Below are positions 35,985 through 48,400 of a stretch of 64,000 nt of DNA, in pieces. Source of the stretch: Pelecanus crispus (lineage: Eukaryota; Chordata; Aves; Pelecaniformes; Pelecanidae). Location: positions 48,584,221 through 48,648,220 of the forward strand of contig NC_134643.1 in the NCBI RefSeq assembly GCF_030463565.1. Reading direction: 5' to 3'. The notes under the pieces are model-generated. The model was not told the origin of the DNA, searched no databases, and worked only from the letters and a program-made list of their open reading frames with translations. How positions within the stretch are numbered: position 1 is the first letter of the stretch; every line of letters starts with the position of its first letter. A program made the translations under genes and the position numbers.

Positions 35985-38389
35985 AAGTAAAGAGCAAGAC
36001 AAAGCTTTTGAGCAGTTAACCTGTCTTGGTTAATTGGGAAGCTTTAGTTTCCTAGTACTAATTGACTTCAACGGGCCCTTAAGGCTTTAGTGTACCACTT
36101 AACAACACGTGAAATTTCCACACTGCTCTATTCAGCTTATTTACTTCAACCAGTTATTTAATTGTCAGGGATTTACTTTTAAGGGGCTTAAGGATGTTCT
36201 TAAAGCTAAATACACCCTTCAGTATTTCTTAATAAATCTGCTCTGTAAGACAAGACAGAATTTTGCACATGGTGATATAAGATACTTCGAAATATTTTGC
36301 TAAATATCAAGCAAGATTTATCATATAGATTATAGGCTACTGCTGTATATTCTAGGTATTGGCACAATTTGATTTCTTTCTCTTTCAAAGAATTGGTAGC
36401 AAAATGATATTCTTTTTGCTATTAGGGTTTTTTCCCCTCATATTTTGGTTAAAATCTTAGGGAAAAAATTCTGGTCATATTGCCCATGCACTTTAGGAGC
36501 TAAATTTCATTTTGCACTGCATTGAAAATTCATGTTTTACTAAAGTTTGTGATATATGCTGGTAGTATCTGTGCTCTCTCCATGGTCAGCATGTACTTTC
36601 TGTGTTGCCACCAACAAATGTCGCTAAATATTGTAAGTAAGTACAACAAGATTAGAAATAAAATATATATCCATTAAAAAAAAAATCTTACTAGAAAACC
36701 ATTGGGGGAAAAAAAAGCCAAATAATTATGTTGATGTTTGGTTTATTGTAGAACTAAATATTCTGCTCTGGAGCTGTTTTCCAGGATCCTCAGTGTCTTC
36801 ACTTATTTTCTGCCAGCTGCTAGGCTCCCAAGCTAAATGCTCAGGCATCCCAGATGTTCACCAACCAATTATTTGGGGATTGAGGTCTGGTAACACCAGA
36901 TGTTGGGGAGTTGGCTGCAGAGAGACCTGCGCAGGCTTATAGCCATGCACCTTATGCCATCTTGGACACGAGCAAGTCAGCCAAAGCTTTCCAGGGGAAT
37001 GAAGAGTCTTGCTGAGCTAGGTGACATGGTCACAGCCAAGCGGTCAGCCTGTCTGCCAGTTTCTGCTGGAGTTTTGGCAAGATCAGCCAGTCCACAGAAG
37101 TGTGCCAAGGCCAGACAACTGGCATTTTTTGATGCGAAAATGTTCTGCTACAACATTTCGCCCAGGCCTAATAGTACACTGTGGATATAACTGTGGCATT
37201 GGCTTTGTAACAGCTGCCCCTGTCGTACTCAATAGAAGGATCCCCTCTTGTCTCTAGAAAGCCAGAAGGAATGCCGCTGGCAGGAAAGGGCTTTCAGCGG
37301 TGTAGAGCTGCTGATCCCTTCCAGTGTACCAAGGAAGAAGAGATCTCAACAGTGGCCTAAGGAAAATGTTGAATATGGCATATGTTCACAAAGGCTGCCA
37401 CATGTACAAGGTGGGATGGGATCTGTTTCTCGTGTTTGCTATTTTCCAGTGAGGCTGTGTTCAGGGTGACACAATTCATAGCCGTACCCAGCATATGTGG
37501 ACACCTGCTTATGGGCCTGGGTACTGCCCTTTGCAAGAATAAGGGCTAGCTGTTAAATTTCGTTCAATATCCAGAGTTTGACTCTCCTCTTACCTACTAA
37601 AATCCGGAAGGGCTCAGATTTAACTTTTGTTTCTGTAAAATCATTCTCTCGTATAGATTAAAAGGGTTCTTTTTTATTTATTCATTGTCATTTCAATTAA
37701 ATTTTGAAGCAAAAGCCTAGAATAATTTAATTGTACTATATTAAGCAGGTATCATTTCATAATGCACCTAAGCATGTGGAACAGGGGCTCCAATTCCACT
37801 GGGAACAGAGGGTCGGGTTTAAGCTATGCTGCTGAAAAGAAAATGGGAAACCTACATCCAGTGGGAAGTACAGCTAAAATGACTCAGAAGATTGTACCAT
37901 TTTAATGCTACAGATATTTATGAAAGCAAGGAATCCATCTATCATAATAATGTTGAACAGCTTTGTTATACCTAATATTGCCAGTTTTCTAAGCAACTGT
38001 TCATTCCTTTTCAATCACATGGCAATGAGTTTCACAAGTTAATTGTGTCTTGTAACATGAATCCTTTTTGGATATTTTTAAGCAGGGTGGCTTTAATTTT
38101 TGTTTTCAACCTATAATTATGTTAACCTTCAGAGAATGAAAAACAGCATCATTGTTATCCACTTTTAAGGGTTTTTTTTGGACAAATAGTCTGCTTTTTA
38201 ATGAGCCCTTCTGTTTCCTTTTTAAAACTAACGTGACATGGCTATATTACATTGCTCCATTGCCTAAAGTTCTGTTGCACCACTGGGCAGCTGGTTGTTT
38301 GTTCAGAAAATTGCTTTCTTCCTAAAAGAGATCCTTGTATAGCCCACAATACTTTTAAAATTATTGTATGGCTTTTTCAGTTCTCTCCA

Positions 38390-38954
38390 TGCGTTGTGGT
38401 TTAACGCCGGTAGGCAGCTAAGCACCACACAGCTGCTCACTCATTCCCCACCACAGGAGGATGGGGGAAAAGGTAAGGAGGAGTAAAAGCAAGAAAACCT
38501 GAGGGTCAAGATATTAATAAAAAAAAGTTTAATAAGTGAAGGATAAGTGGAAGACGAGAGAAAGAAAACAAAACAAGTGATGCAAAGGCAATCACTCACC
38601 ACCCCCCATGGGCAGACCAATGCCCGGCTGGTTCCTGAGCAAAAGACAGTTAACCCCCCTCTTTTCACTTTTTATTGATGACCATGATGCTATATGGCAT
38701 GGAATATCTCTTTGGTCAGTTCGGGTCATCTGCCTGGTTGTGTCCCCTCTCTACCTACTGTGCACCCCCAATCTATTCAGTATGGGGGGTAGAGTGAGAA
38801 ACAGAGAAGGCCTTGGTGCTGTGCAGACACTGTTCAGCAATAGCTTCAACATCACTGTGTTAGCAGTATTGTTTTGGTCACAAATCTAAACCACAGCACC
38901 ATATGGGCTGCTATGAAGAAAGCTAGCTCTATCCCAGCCAGGCCAAGTACAACA
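38390..38954 (-). mobile_element. Second solo LTR of the same family
   Basis: It shares landmarks along its length with the LTR at 12821-13370: the GTGGTTTAACSCC-type end, CTAAGCACCACACAGCTGCT, GTTTAATA, and the ACAGCACCATA...CTATCCCAGC end. It is about 565 bp, in the same orientation, and more diverged. The edges are approximate because no clean target-site duplication is visible. The antisense strand carries the ATTAAA-like signal (38528-38533 on +). No internal retroviral coding sequence is next to it. Confidence 0.85.
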
Positions 38955-41075
38955 CGTTACTGTTGGATATAACTGAAGCTCTCCAAAACATCTGGACTAC
39001 ATACAGCACTGAAAGCAGTTTCATACACAGCCTTCAACGCAATAAAAATTTATTCACAAAAAAATATGAAATCTTCTTTTCTGTTCTTTGCCTGAAGGAA
39101 GTGCAGGATTAGTCTGCAGTCACCTTTTTCACTGCAAAGAGGGCCATTTTATTTGTCCTGTTTTTTGCCAAAGGTTCAGTTTTCCCCTGCTTGAGGTGAC
39201 AAAATTAGTAAACACACCTAGCAGTCTACCAATTTTATTGAAAAAAACCCCTTGGAAACACCACCACCCCACCCCAAATTCTGGATTTGCTAGCTGGTTG
39301 TATGACTTGAGTAAAGGTTACAAAAACTTATTTTACTAGTTAATGTTATATCTTTTAACTGTCTGCTGTCTCATCTGAATAGCCACAGTCTTCCTGATCT
39401 TCTGAAGTCAATTCCATAGGTTCTTTGAGCTTTGTCTAATCTGTCTGCAAGTACGGCAGCCTGATCTGATCCCCATGTTTAGAAAACCAGGTCTTACATG
39501 ATATATTTCAGTGGCAGTGAACAAAAGTTGATGTTATTTTCCTGTCTATGTTATACTTCTCAATATATTCTTTGCTTTTTAGACCTGTAGTAGGCAAAGG
39601 TCTGATGTCTGCAGTCCAGATATCTAAATTGGTGCTCAGACACTTTTTGTCAGTGGATAGAGTTCAGAGAGTCGTAACTAGTACATGAAGAATGAAACAT
39701 CGAATCATTGGTTCTGCTTTCCTCTACAAGGGAGACAAGAGAATTTAATCAAGGTAAAAGCTAATTTTCCAGTCCCCATTTGAAGACTTCAAATAGACAA
39801 ATAGTCTCACTCCCACCTTTGATCATCTTTTCCAAAGACTAATCACCCTAACTGATGAAAATTAGAAATAAACAGTGCAAGTTAAAATTTGTCAAGTGTT
39901 AATTTGTAGCTATTTGTTTATTATGCTTTTCTCTACCAGATTAATTGTTACTGTTAGTATCCAATAATTTTTCTCTGTAAAATACCTTGTAAATATAATT
40001 TAAAATACCTCTTTCTTTTTTTTTCCCTTAAAGTAAATTCTTTCCGTATTTACTGTATGAAATGTTTCAGGCTCAAATCAGAGCTGATTCCAGATTTACT
40101 TCACAGGCAAATTCAATTTTGTGAGAAACGGCAATGGTCTGGAGGAAAGAGAATTCATGAGGTAGGAAGAAGCAGCTGTGGCAGCGGGAAGTTGGGGCAA
40201 GTCCAGGAGAATGGCATCAGTAGGCTGGTGGCAAGGAAGGGAGGCTGGGCCTTTGGGTACGAAGGCAGTGGCTGCAGAGTCCATGGGGCTTGTTTTTACT
40301 AGGTGGGCAGGACAAAGGCACGTAAATGGGAACTTTCAGAAATTTGGCCTTAGAAGTGAGGCTGGAAAGGATCGGCAGTATTTCATGTAGCTGACTCTTT
40401 AAGGAGTAAGTAGTGTGAATGTGCTGGGCGAGGAAAGAGAAGAGCGACTGCTCAGTTTCTCCTGACCCAATCTAGATCATGCCTCTCCTGGCACTTACAG
40501 GACTTTATAGTCTCTCTGTGGACCCTTGCTACTCCTAATGAAGCTCCACCTCTTCCTCCCGTCTTCTCTGCTTCACATGCTGGTGAGAAATGAAGGCTGA
40601 AGAGGAAGAGTTTGGGCATGTCTTGCGGCTGCTGCAGAGGCAGCAAGTGTGCGGGATGGGGTCAGACACCTGAGCTGAAAACTATTGTTCTCTACGTCCT
40701 TGAAGGAGGGAGAGGTAAGAGCACTCTTTTACATTTCTGTGCAGGAAAGCATACGATTCTGGAGACCATTCCTGACTAATACTAGAGAAATCAAGCTGTT
40801 CATTCATATATGAATGCTTACTTGCATCAGTAAAACTATATGCTAAAGTAAGAACAATTGGGCTCCTGCATAATATTTGTCTCAATTCTTTGGCCTGTAT
40901 TGGTACATATATTTAAAGCAAAAAGAACATTGTTCAAATCCACATGCCCAGAAAGGTATGAAAAGACAGGTAAGGTATGAAATTAGATTGTTTTAATCAA
41001 TAGGGAAGGAATAAGGGGCACTGATCAGAACTAAAAGAGGATATTTTTCAGATAATTTCACAAAAAAACTTATGA

Positions 41076-41086
41076 CCAGTAGGTGG
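41076..41086 (+). promoter_or_regulatory. Candidate CTCF-type core (+ strand)
   Basis: CCAGTAGGTGG matches CCASYAGRKGG exactly on the + strand; as with the other candidate, the next base is T. It is a short motif and may be chance. Confidence 0.3.
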
Positions 41087-42394
41087 TACCCTTATTCCAA
41101 ACAACAAATGAGGAGGGGGAAAAAAAAAAAAAGCTGGAATGCTGAACATTAGCTCAAAATCGTGGCTATTTTCCCACCCTGTTAGCCACTGCAGACTCCA
41201 GCACACACTCTGTAAAGAGCACTGGGCAAGGCTAATGAGGGTTTGGGCAAGGCAGTTGTATGTGAACTGTAAAAGGGCAAAGGGTCAGATTCTGTTATTG
41301 ACAGGCTCTTATTGCTGGAATTAGACACTGCAGTTTTCTGCGGTAGGAAGCTTTAACCATATTGGAATCAAGCTTTTATGCATTCAGCAACTTGATATTC
41401 ACACTAAGTACATAAACCTCTGACCTACAGATTGTACTACTGGTGAATATGATTAACTCAATACAGCTAAAAGATATTTAAAAACTTTATGCTTAATTTG
41501 TGAGAACATTACAACTTTTTTTTTTTTAGCTGAGACAAGCTTCTTTACTATTGTAGACAATTCTTAGAACATTGAAGGAAATTATGAAGAAAAATGAGTT
41601 TAATAACATAGAACATTAATTAGTCAGTCCTTGCAGATCTACACATTGAAATGATTAGGGCAAAACATGAATGTCTGAAATAAAAGCCAGGTGCAAGATG
41701 TTACAGTAGAATGGACAGCCTTCAAACCCATCCTCCGGTTTTTGTAAATGAATTGAAATTAGTAAAACAACAAACTGGCAGTAAGTTTTGCTCTTTTTTT
41801 GGAAAAAGCATAGACGCAAGCATCTTCAGTTTAACACATCAGTTTGAGTAACTCTTTGGGGTGGATTTGGGGGGGGAAATTGAACTAACAGACAAAACCA
41901 TAGGATATATGTCACTCAGTCAGTCCACTCAACACTGGAAGTCTTGTCTAAGCTACTCATGCAGGTCCCATTACAGCCTCTTGCGAGACAAGTACCCCGA
42001 GAGGTTGCCATCTCTCTTTGGCCCTTAACCTAGCACGCAATGAATAGCCCTCTGGAGACAACATCTCTCTCTACTGACTATAGATGCTCCTACACTGGTT
42101 ATCTTAAACCAGATGCCTCAGGCTTACGTTGCTTTAATATTGAGACTTATTGTTGGTTTTTATCATGAAGGATAATAGTAATATTTGGCCACCAGCTGAT
42201 GCTTCTGAAGACTGTTGCCCAAGATCCCATACCCTACTGATCAACCCAAGATTTCAGATGTCTCCAATACCAAATAATATCAAAAATGGCACTGAACATC
42301 AGTACTCATGAAGATGAATACCATCCAACAAAAATTACAAACTTTTCCCATTTATTGACCAGAATCAAGTTAAAGTCATTTGAAAATGCTGACA

Positions 42395-42486
42395 GATTAG
42401 GTTATTTTTCTTTTCTTTTTCCATTTCCTTCTGTTTGATAGATTAGGTTATTTTTCTTTTCTTTTTCCACTTCCTTCTGTTTGATT
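42395..42486. repeat. 46-bp tandem duplication (pyrimidine-rich)
   Basis: Two adjacent 46-base copies, each beginning GATTAGGTTATTTTTC, differ only at an internal T/C and at the final base. This appears to be a recent tandem duplication. Confidence 0.9.
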
Positions 42487-45400
42487 TTCTTAATTTTTAA
42501 TTTAAAACAAACAGAATTGCAAATGTGAGATACTGTGAGTACAACAATTCTGGTATTTTTACACCCAGGTTCATCTGAAAATATCTTCTGAACCAAACTC
42601 AGCTTTAAGCCTTTCAAGTTTCACATAACTCAGAACCCAGCCTTCACACTGAAAACCTGCATGTAATACTAGTAGAGAGTTGGTGCCTCCAAACCTAACT
42701 TCACAGGTCCCATTAGATTTTGCTATTTTCTATTCTAGCACAGAAAAAAAAAAAAAAAAAGGAAATACAATTTTTTCTGAATTGTTGGCTTCTTTAAGTG
42801 ACAGCTCAGAGAAAATTATTCATGTGAGTGTAAATTTTATTGGTTTGCATTCTTCATCTGTATTTTCTCTATTCTCTCCTGCCTTCCTGAATCCATCTGA
42901 TATTGATCTATGCTATGGGTCTCTGACATCTCAGTCTCTACTTGCCTCCCAACAGGCCTGGCTGAACTAGACACTTTTTTTCCCACCCTTGTCATTTTTT
43001 TTTAAATTGCTTTGCTAAAGGTCATAACTTTTGTGTCCAACCCTCTATGAGATGGAAAGGATTGATGTAGTTTTATCTTTCTAGCCTTACCATCTCTCTC
43101 CCATCCTATAACAGATTTTTTTCTGCTATCATTATTTTTAAAGCTGAAAGTTCCTGCTCACCTTGCAAACAGAAAATTGGAGTTATTTTACAAAATACTA
43201 TGTATTCCAAATGTCCCTTTCAGTCTTAAAAAAATCAAGTGATTGTGGAAATTACATTAGAAAATTGTACAAGACTTAATTCAATTAGTCTATCCCTAGG
43301 TTTACAACTATGCTGAAAAACCACTCCTCTCTGTTTTTTCCCACAGCATTCCTTCCCCACTGCCATGACTTTGCATCCTCTCCTATGAAACTTGTTTATT
43401 GGCAATGAAGTCTGCCTCCACGATTGTCTTCTGCATACACTCTTGAGTGTCTTAGGTGAAGGAGGAACCTTCGCAAAGCAGTGGGAAGTGTGGGATACGC
43501 TGTAGGCAGACATCTAAACACAGAAACTGGGACAACTCCAAGGTCCTGCAGTAGTGTCTGTGCCTATTCTCTGCAACCTCACGCACTCTATCGACAATTA
43601 TAAATGACAGCCAGGCATATTTATTTATATTTATACTTTTAATATGTATTAAAAATATGCATGTGCTTATGAATTTTGGAAAGGAATTGATAGACTTATA
43701 AGCTCTAATTGGAAGATTTTTTTAACACAACCAGAAGATGATTCTTAGGCTTTCTAGTTTCATTATTCTTAACTCATTCATAAAGCTCCTGTTTTGTACT
43801 CAGCTGTCGTTACCAGTCTGCTAGCAACAGTGTTCACCTCTTTGGCTATGGAAACTTAAAATCCATACCTGGTATTCAAATAAGTCCTAATTTATGCATG
43901 TCAAGATAAAGTTCTCAAATCAGTATGATTGTACAGTGTGGTAAATGCTTGTCTATAACAATAGCAAAAATGTAGGAGGAGACACAAATGGAATTTAAGA
44001 GAATTTATTTACAGGAATTGCTTTTTAAGATAGATAACCTAATAGGCAATGACTGTTGGGGGTGGGGATTTTTCTTATGGCCATGAGGTTACATTTTATG
44101 TAAAATTATAAAATGCCAAAGGAGAAAAATCTAAACAAAATATTTGCAGCTGAACAATGAGAAGACATGGAGGCCTGGAGCCAGCTTGTGGCTGTGATAT
44201 AGTTCTACTTTATAGTCTTGGTAACTCTTAGTGTTTCTCTGCTTTATTTCATCTGCTTGGATTAACACTTTTTTCTTTCTCTCTCCCGATTTATCGTTTT
44301 TATGTCTTTAGATCTGAGACAATAAGAAGATTAGTATATGTGCTAATACAGACACTAAAGGAAAGGGATTATAAATATCTCAGGGGCTACAGACAACTGC
44401 TTAGTCATTAACTACACAGCGTCTTCTTTCCATCTAACTGAATTACCTCCAATCCCTCAGCTATGCCAGCACAAGCGCAGATATGTCCAAATGGTAACTG
44501 AACTAACACCAAAGTTTTTATTTCTCCCTTATTTATAATCCGTATTTTATTCCTCTCTTTGATTCACTATCTGACTCACTGGGTGCTTGTACCAGCACAG
44601 TGCAGGGAGGTGGCAGAAAGACAGGCACAGAAGTGGGGCAGGACCACAAAAAACTATTTTCAGCTCAGGGGAAATGGTGGTAACCGATTTTAATTAAATT
44701 TTGCATAACTCTGAATAGGATTTCTTAAAAAACATCAATACCAACAGTCTTTTGTGTTCATGGCTATTGTCTCGAAGTGCCATCTCTAAGACTAGTTTAA
44801 TGATTAGAGATAATTTCCAAATTAGACTGTGATCAAAGACATGTTGAAATGAAGACAGACACTCCTTTTAATTTCAGTGGTCTTTGGATTAAGTTTGAAA
44901 TATTTTAAATTATAGAATATTTTGGGAGCACTAGAAACATCTGAGTCATCATTTGCTTTGTTAGTGACTGTGTCCTTCTTACAGCTGAATCCTCTTCGGT
45001 GGCTGTGGGATTGCTACCTTAAAGCTTGAGGAGTAGTTTAAGCTAAAGTAATTTCTCTGCTTTGCCTGTTTAGATGTAACCCAGTGTGCCATTGTACATG
45101 CTCGCTAGCAAAACATGGCAGGGAAAAAATGCCTTTCAGTAACAGTACTCTGGCAATTTAGCCCCACTTCTTTCTGTATCCTTTCTTTTATAGTAGTAAA
45201 AAAGAAAATACAAGCTCAATTTACCAGATGAACTGTTTCTTACAAACAGTTCCCATTCTGATAAAAAAAAGGAAAAAAACAACCTCCAAAAAGAAGCTGT
45301 TAGCATGCTCTCATCTGGATTCCAGTACAGCTGAAAAAGAAAAAAAAAAACCCCACAAAAAACCACCTCGGGTTCATAACAGACAGTGATTGCTTAGACA

Positions 45401-48400
45401 CAACAGAAAACTAAAAAAAGCAGCCGAGGGGGAAAAAAAAAAAAGGTGCATTAGCACTTTAGGAATATGTTGCAAATAACAGTCTGAGTGCCAAAAACTC
45501 TGTTATGAGGTGCCATATGGGAGAAAAGATCTGTTTTCCAACAAAAGGGATAAAAAATGAACAATTCTCCTGAAGGCTATAAACATTTTTCCTAATTGTT
45601 TCTTTGTGTCTCTCACATTTTTGTCTGAAAACTTCAGTGAACTGAAGCAAATAGGGAGAACAGAAATAATTCCTGATTGTGAAATTTTATATCATTAAAG
45701 ACCAAAACCTGAAAACTGGGTCTATTAACACAAGCGCAGTGAAGGCAGTTAAGCTACTAAATGCAACATTTTAGAAGTGTGGGATGAGCAGGAGAAGCTC
45801 TCATAAGAGTTGTAGTAGATGTACATCTCATTTATGAAATTATGAATTTTATCATTTGGAATAGAGACTGTTTTGGAAGAAAGGTGCTTTTCTGTAGCTC
45901 ATACCGAGATGAGGAAGGAGCCTCTGTTCCAGGTTTCTGAGATTCAAAGATTCAAATTCCTAGGAAATCTGCTTTAGCACTTGCATTTGTGAGAGAAAAG
46001 GAAATTTAAGTCTCTGATTTCTTACTCTGAGTTAAACTAAAGATCCCGTTCCCCTGAAAAGTCTTTTGAGGTTATTTTAATCATCTCAGTCTATTTAATT
46101 ACAGCATTAAATTGCAGAAAATAAAATAAAGAAGGAAAAAAATTAGGTATAGCTTTTGTTATTCAACTAGTATTGGAAGTAGTTATTTGCACCAGGGTAA
46201 TTTAGATAAGCATCTGGCCCACAAACTATCCTGGCACAGACAAAGATTTTTTTTTTTTTTCTTTTTTTAAGAACTAGGAATTTTTCCAAGACATCCTGAC
46301 TACTGGGAGCGGAGCATCTGACCAAAGTATGCTCACCAGATGGTAGATGTTTCCATGTGGGTAAATATTAAAAAGTTCTAAATCTATGCAAACTGGGAAG
46401 TAAGGGTGGGAAAGGTTTGCTGTTGTTTTTCAGTTTTAGTTGCCTCTGCAACTAAAAAAATGTGAGAGGAAAAAAAAATAAAAGGAAGCTAAATTTAATG
46501 GAAAAAATGAGAAATATCTCCTAATTTGTTACTGGATCTGACCTATTGTTAATGACTAATTTGGGAAGCTTTAGAGTTAAAAGCTTCTTTTCTTTTTTCT
46601 TTTCTTTGCTTAATATCTTTCTTACTTTGCTATTCAAAAACTTGCTGCACTAAAATGTGATAGCTCCGCAAATAATGGCAAGAAAGATTTTTTTTGTGTA
46701 GCAAAGGAACTGTAAAAAGAAAAAAAAAAAAAAAAAGGCTGTCTTAAGGGCCAGCTGAAGGCTTTGTGCAACCAGCTCCCTGCCAGCCACTGCTGCCTGG
46801 TGTGGCAGGAGCAGGAGGCAGCATGGGGCAATGCCGCTGGCACGCCAGGTCCCCAGCTTGTTGGCATATTTAAAATATTAATGAGAGTAGGTTTGCACAA
46901 AGACACTGCACTGAGCACTCTTCCACTGGCTCCACTGTTGGGGCTGTAACTTTAAGCAAAGTGAGGAGAGGGGAATAAAACAAAAAGCTGGCAAGTGGTA
47001 AGGTTTTAAACCATTATAGCTGTTGGCTGGCTGGATGTGAGTCGGAAGCCTATGGTGTTATAACACACGCCCAAGGAGTCTTTGAGGTGATGTAGCGTGC
47101 CATGTTTGGCTCCGGTACCCAATCTCAGCAGGAGCAGACACCTCTCTAACTTTAACATCTGCATAAATGCTTGCTGGGTTAGTAATGTATCCCAGATTTA
47201 AAATCACATAGGCGTCCAGAGGGTACATCTACACAGCACGGTGTAGTTTGACCAGAAAGCAAGCTGGCTTACATGACAGAAGATTTATAGCTGAAGTGGC
47301 ATAGCAAAGTAGTGCAAAGTTAATAGAAAAGTTCCCACTAAGTGCGGTGAGCTTTAGATCATGTGTCCACAGAAACATATGAAATGGAAGAAATGTCACA
47401 GTGAAAAGGCAGGGCAGCAGGAGAAAACAGTCTTTAGCTTTCTTTGTATTGAACTTGAAATATCTAAGACAGCTTCTAACTCTCTCTCTCATGCTCCCCT
47501 CTCCACCAGAAACCTATTGCTTACAATGCCTTTCTGTTTATTTGTTTATTCACTCTGTGTGTGTGTGCCTGCAGTGAAGGAGGGAGTAGCAAAATCTGGA
47601 TATGAAGAAGGTGATGACAGAAATAGGTGATGTAGAAATACAACCAATTTTTTCCCCCTCCACTCCTCAGGAAATCTAGCTCTATGAAAATAAATAAATA
47701 AAACCAACTACTAGCCACTAATTATCACAACAATGAGACACGTTGACCAGAACTTTACAGTATTTCCTTCTGTAGGACAGTGGAAGATAGCTGTTCAATT
47801 TTTAATGAGCTTTAAAAAAAAAAAAAAAAAAAAATCTTTGAACTAAATGCATCCAAACCTGATGGGGATCTGACTTAATTTTGTGGAGGCGATGGAAATA
47901 CATGATACAAACAAACTGGGTCTCATGAAGAAGAACTGGAAAAACCTGATGCCTTGCTGCTGGCAGAAGAAATGGAAGTTTGGAAAAGGGATTTTTTTCC
48001 AGTAATATGGTCTTATTTGTGCATTTTTTTCTCACAAAGTCCTGAAACAAAGATGCTGTAATGTTTTTTAGAACAGAAAAATGCTTAAATATACTTTTAT
48101 GGCTTAAATACCTTTTCTCAAATATGCTGTAAGTACAATGGTAGAATCCAGTTTCATATCAGAATACACGTGGCTCCTAATCCCTTGTTCTAGAATGTTT
48201 ACGCTAAAGCTGTTGCAAAGAACAAATACACTTCCTCAGTTTAAAAGAGAAAAAAATAAACTTTCAAACAGGAGAAGACAAGAAAAATATTTTATCAATA
48301 GTTTTTGGTCAAGGTAAATATATTAATTACAATCAATATTCAGGAAAAGTAACATCTGTTTACAAAATACATGCAACAGCTTGGCAAGAGATATTACCCC

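Larger units (their letters stand above)
26801..38389. other. Gene-free intergenic DNA
   Basis: Almost 12 kb of AT-rich DNA with homopolymer tracts, a GA-rich patch (28269-28320), a 13-bp tandem repeat (29891-29929) and a CTCF-like core (35971-35984). A moderately GC-rich stretch at about 36840-37470 has several short overlapping frames with no recognisable protein. I see no convincing gene. Confidence 0.6.

Noticed and set aside
36840-37470. Cluster of short + strand frames in a GC-richer stretch
   Set aside because: No recognisable protein, no consistent frame, no retroviral or LINE motif; possibly an old decayed repeat.
46328-46345. Another CTCF-like core (TCACCAGATGG)
   Set aside because: First position mismatches the pattern, and such short partial matches are expected by chance.
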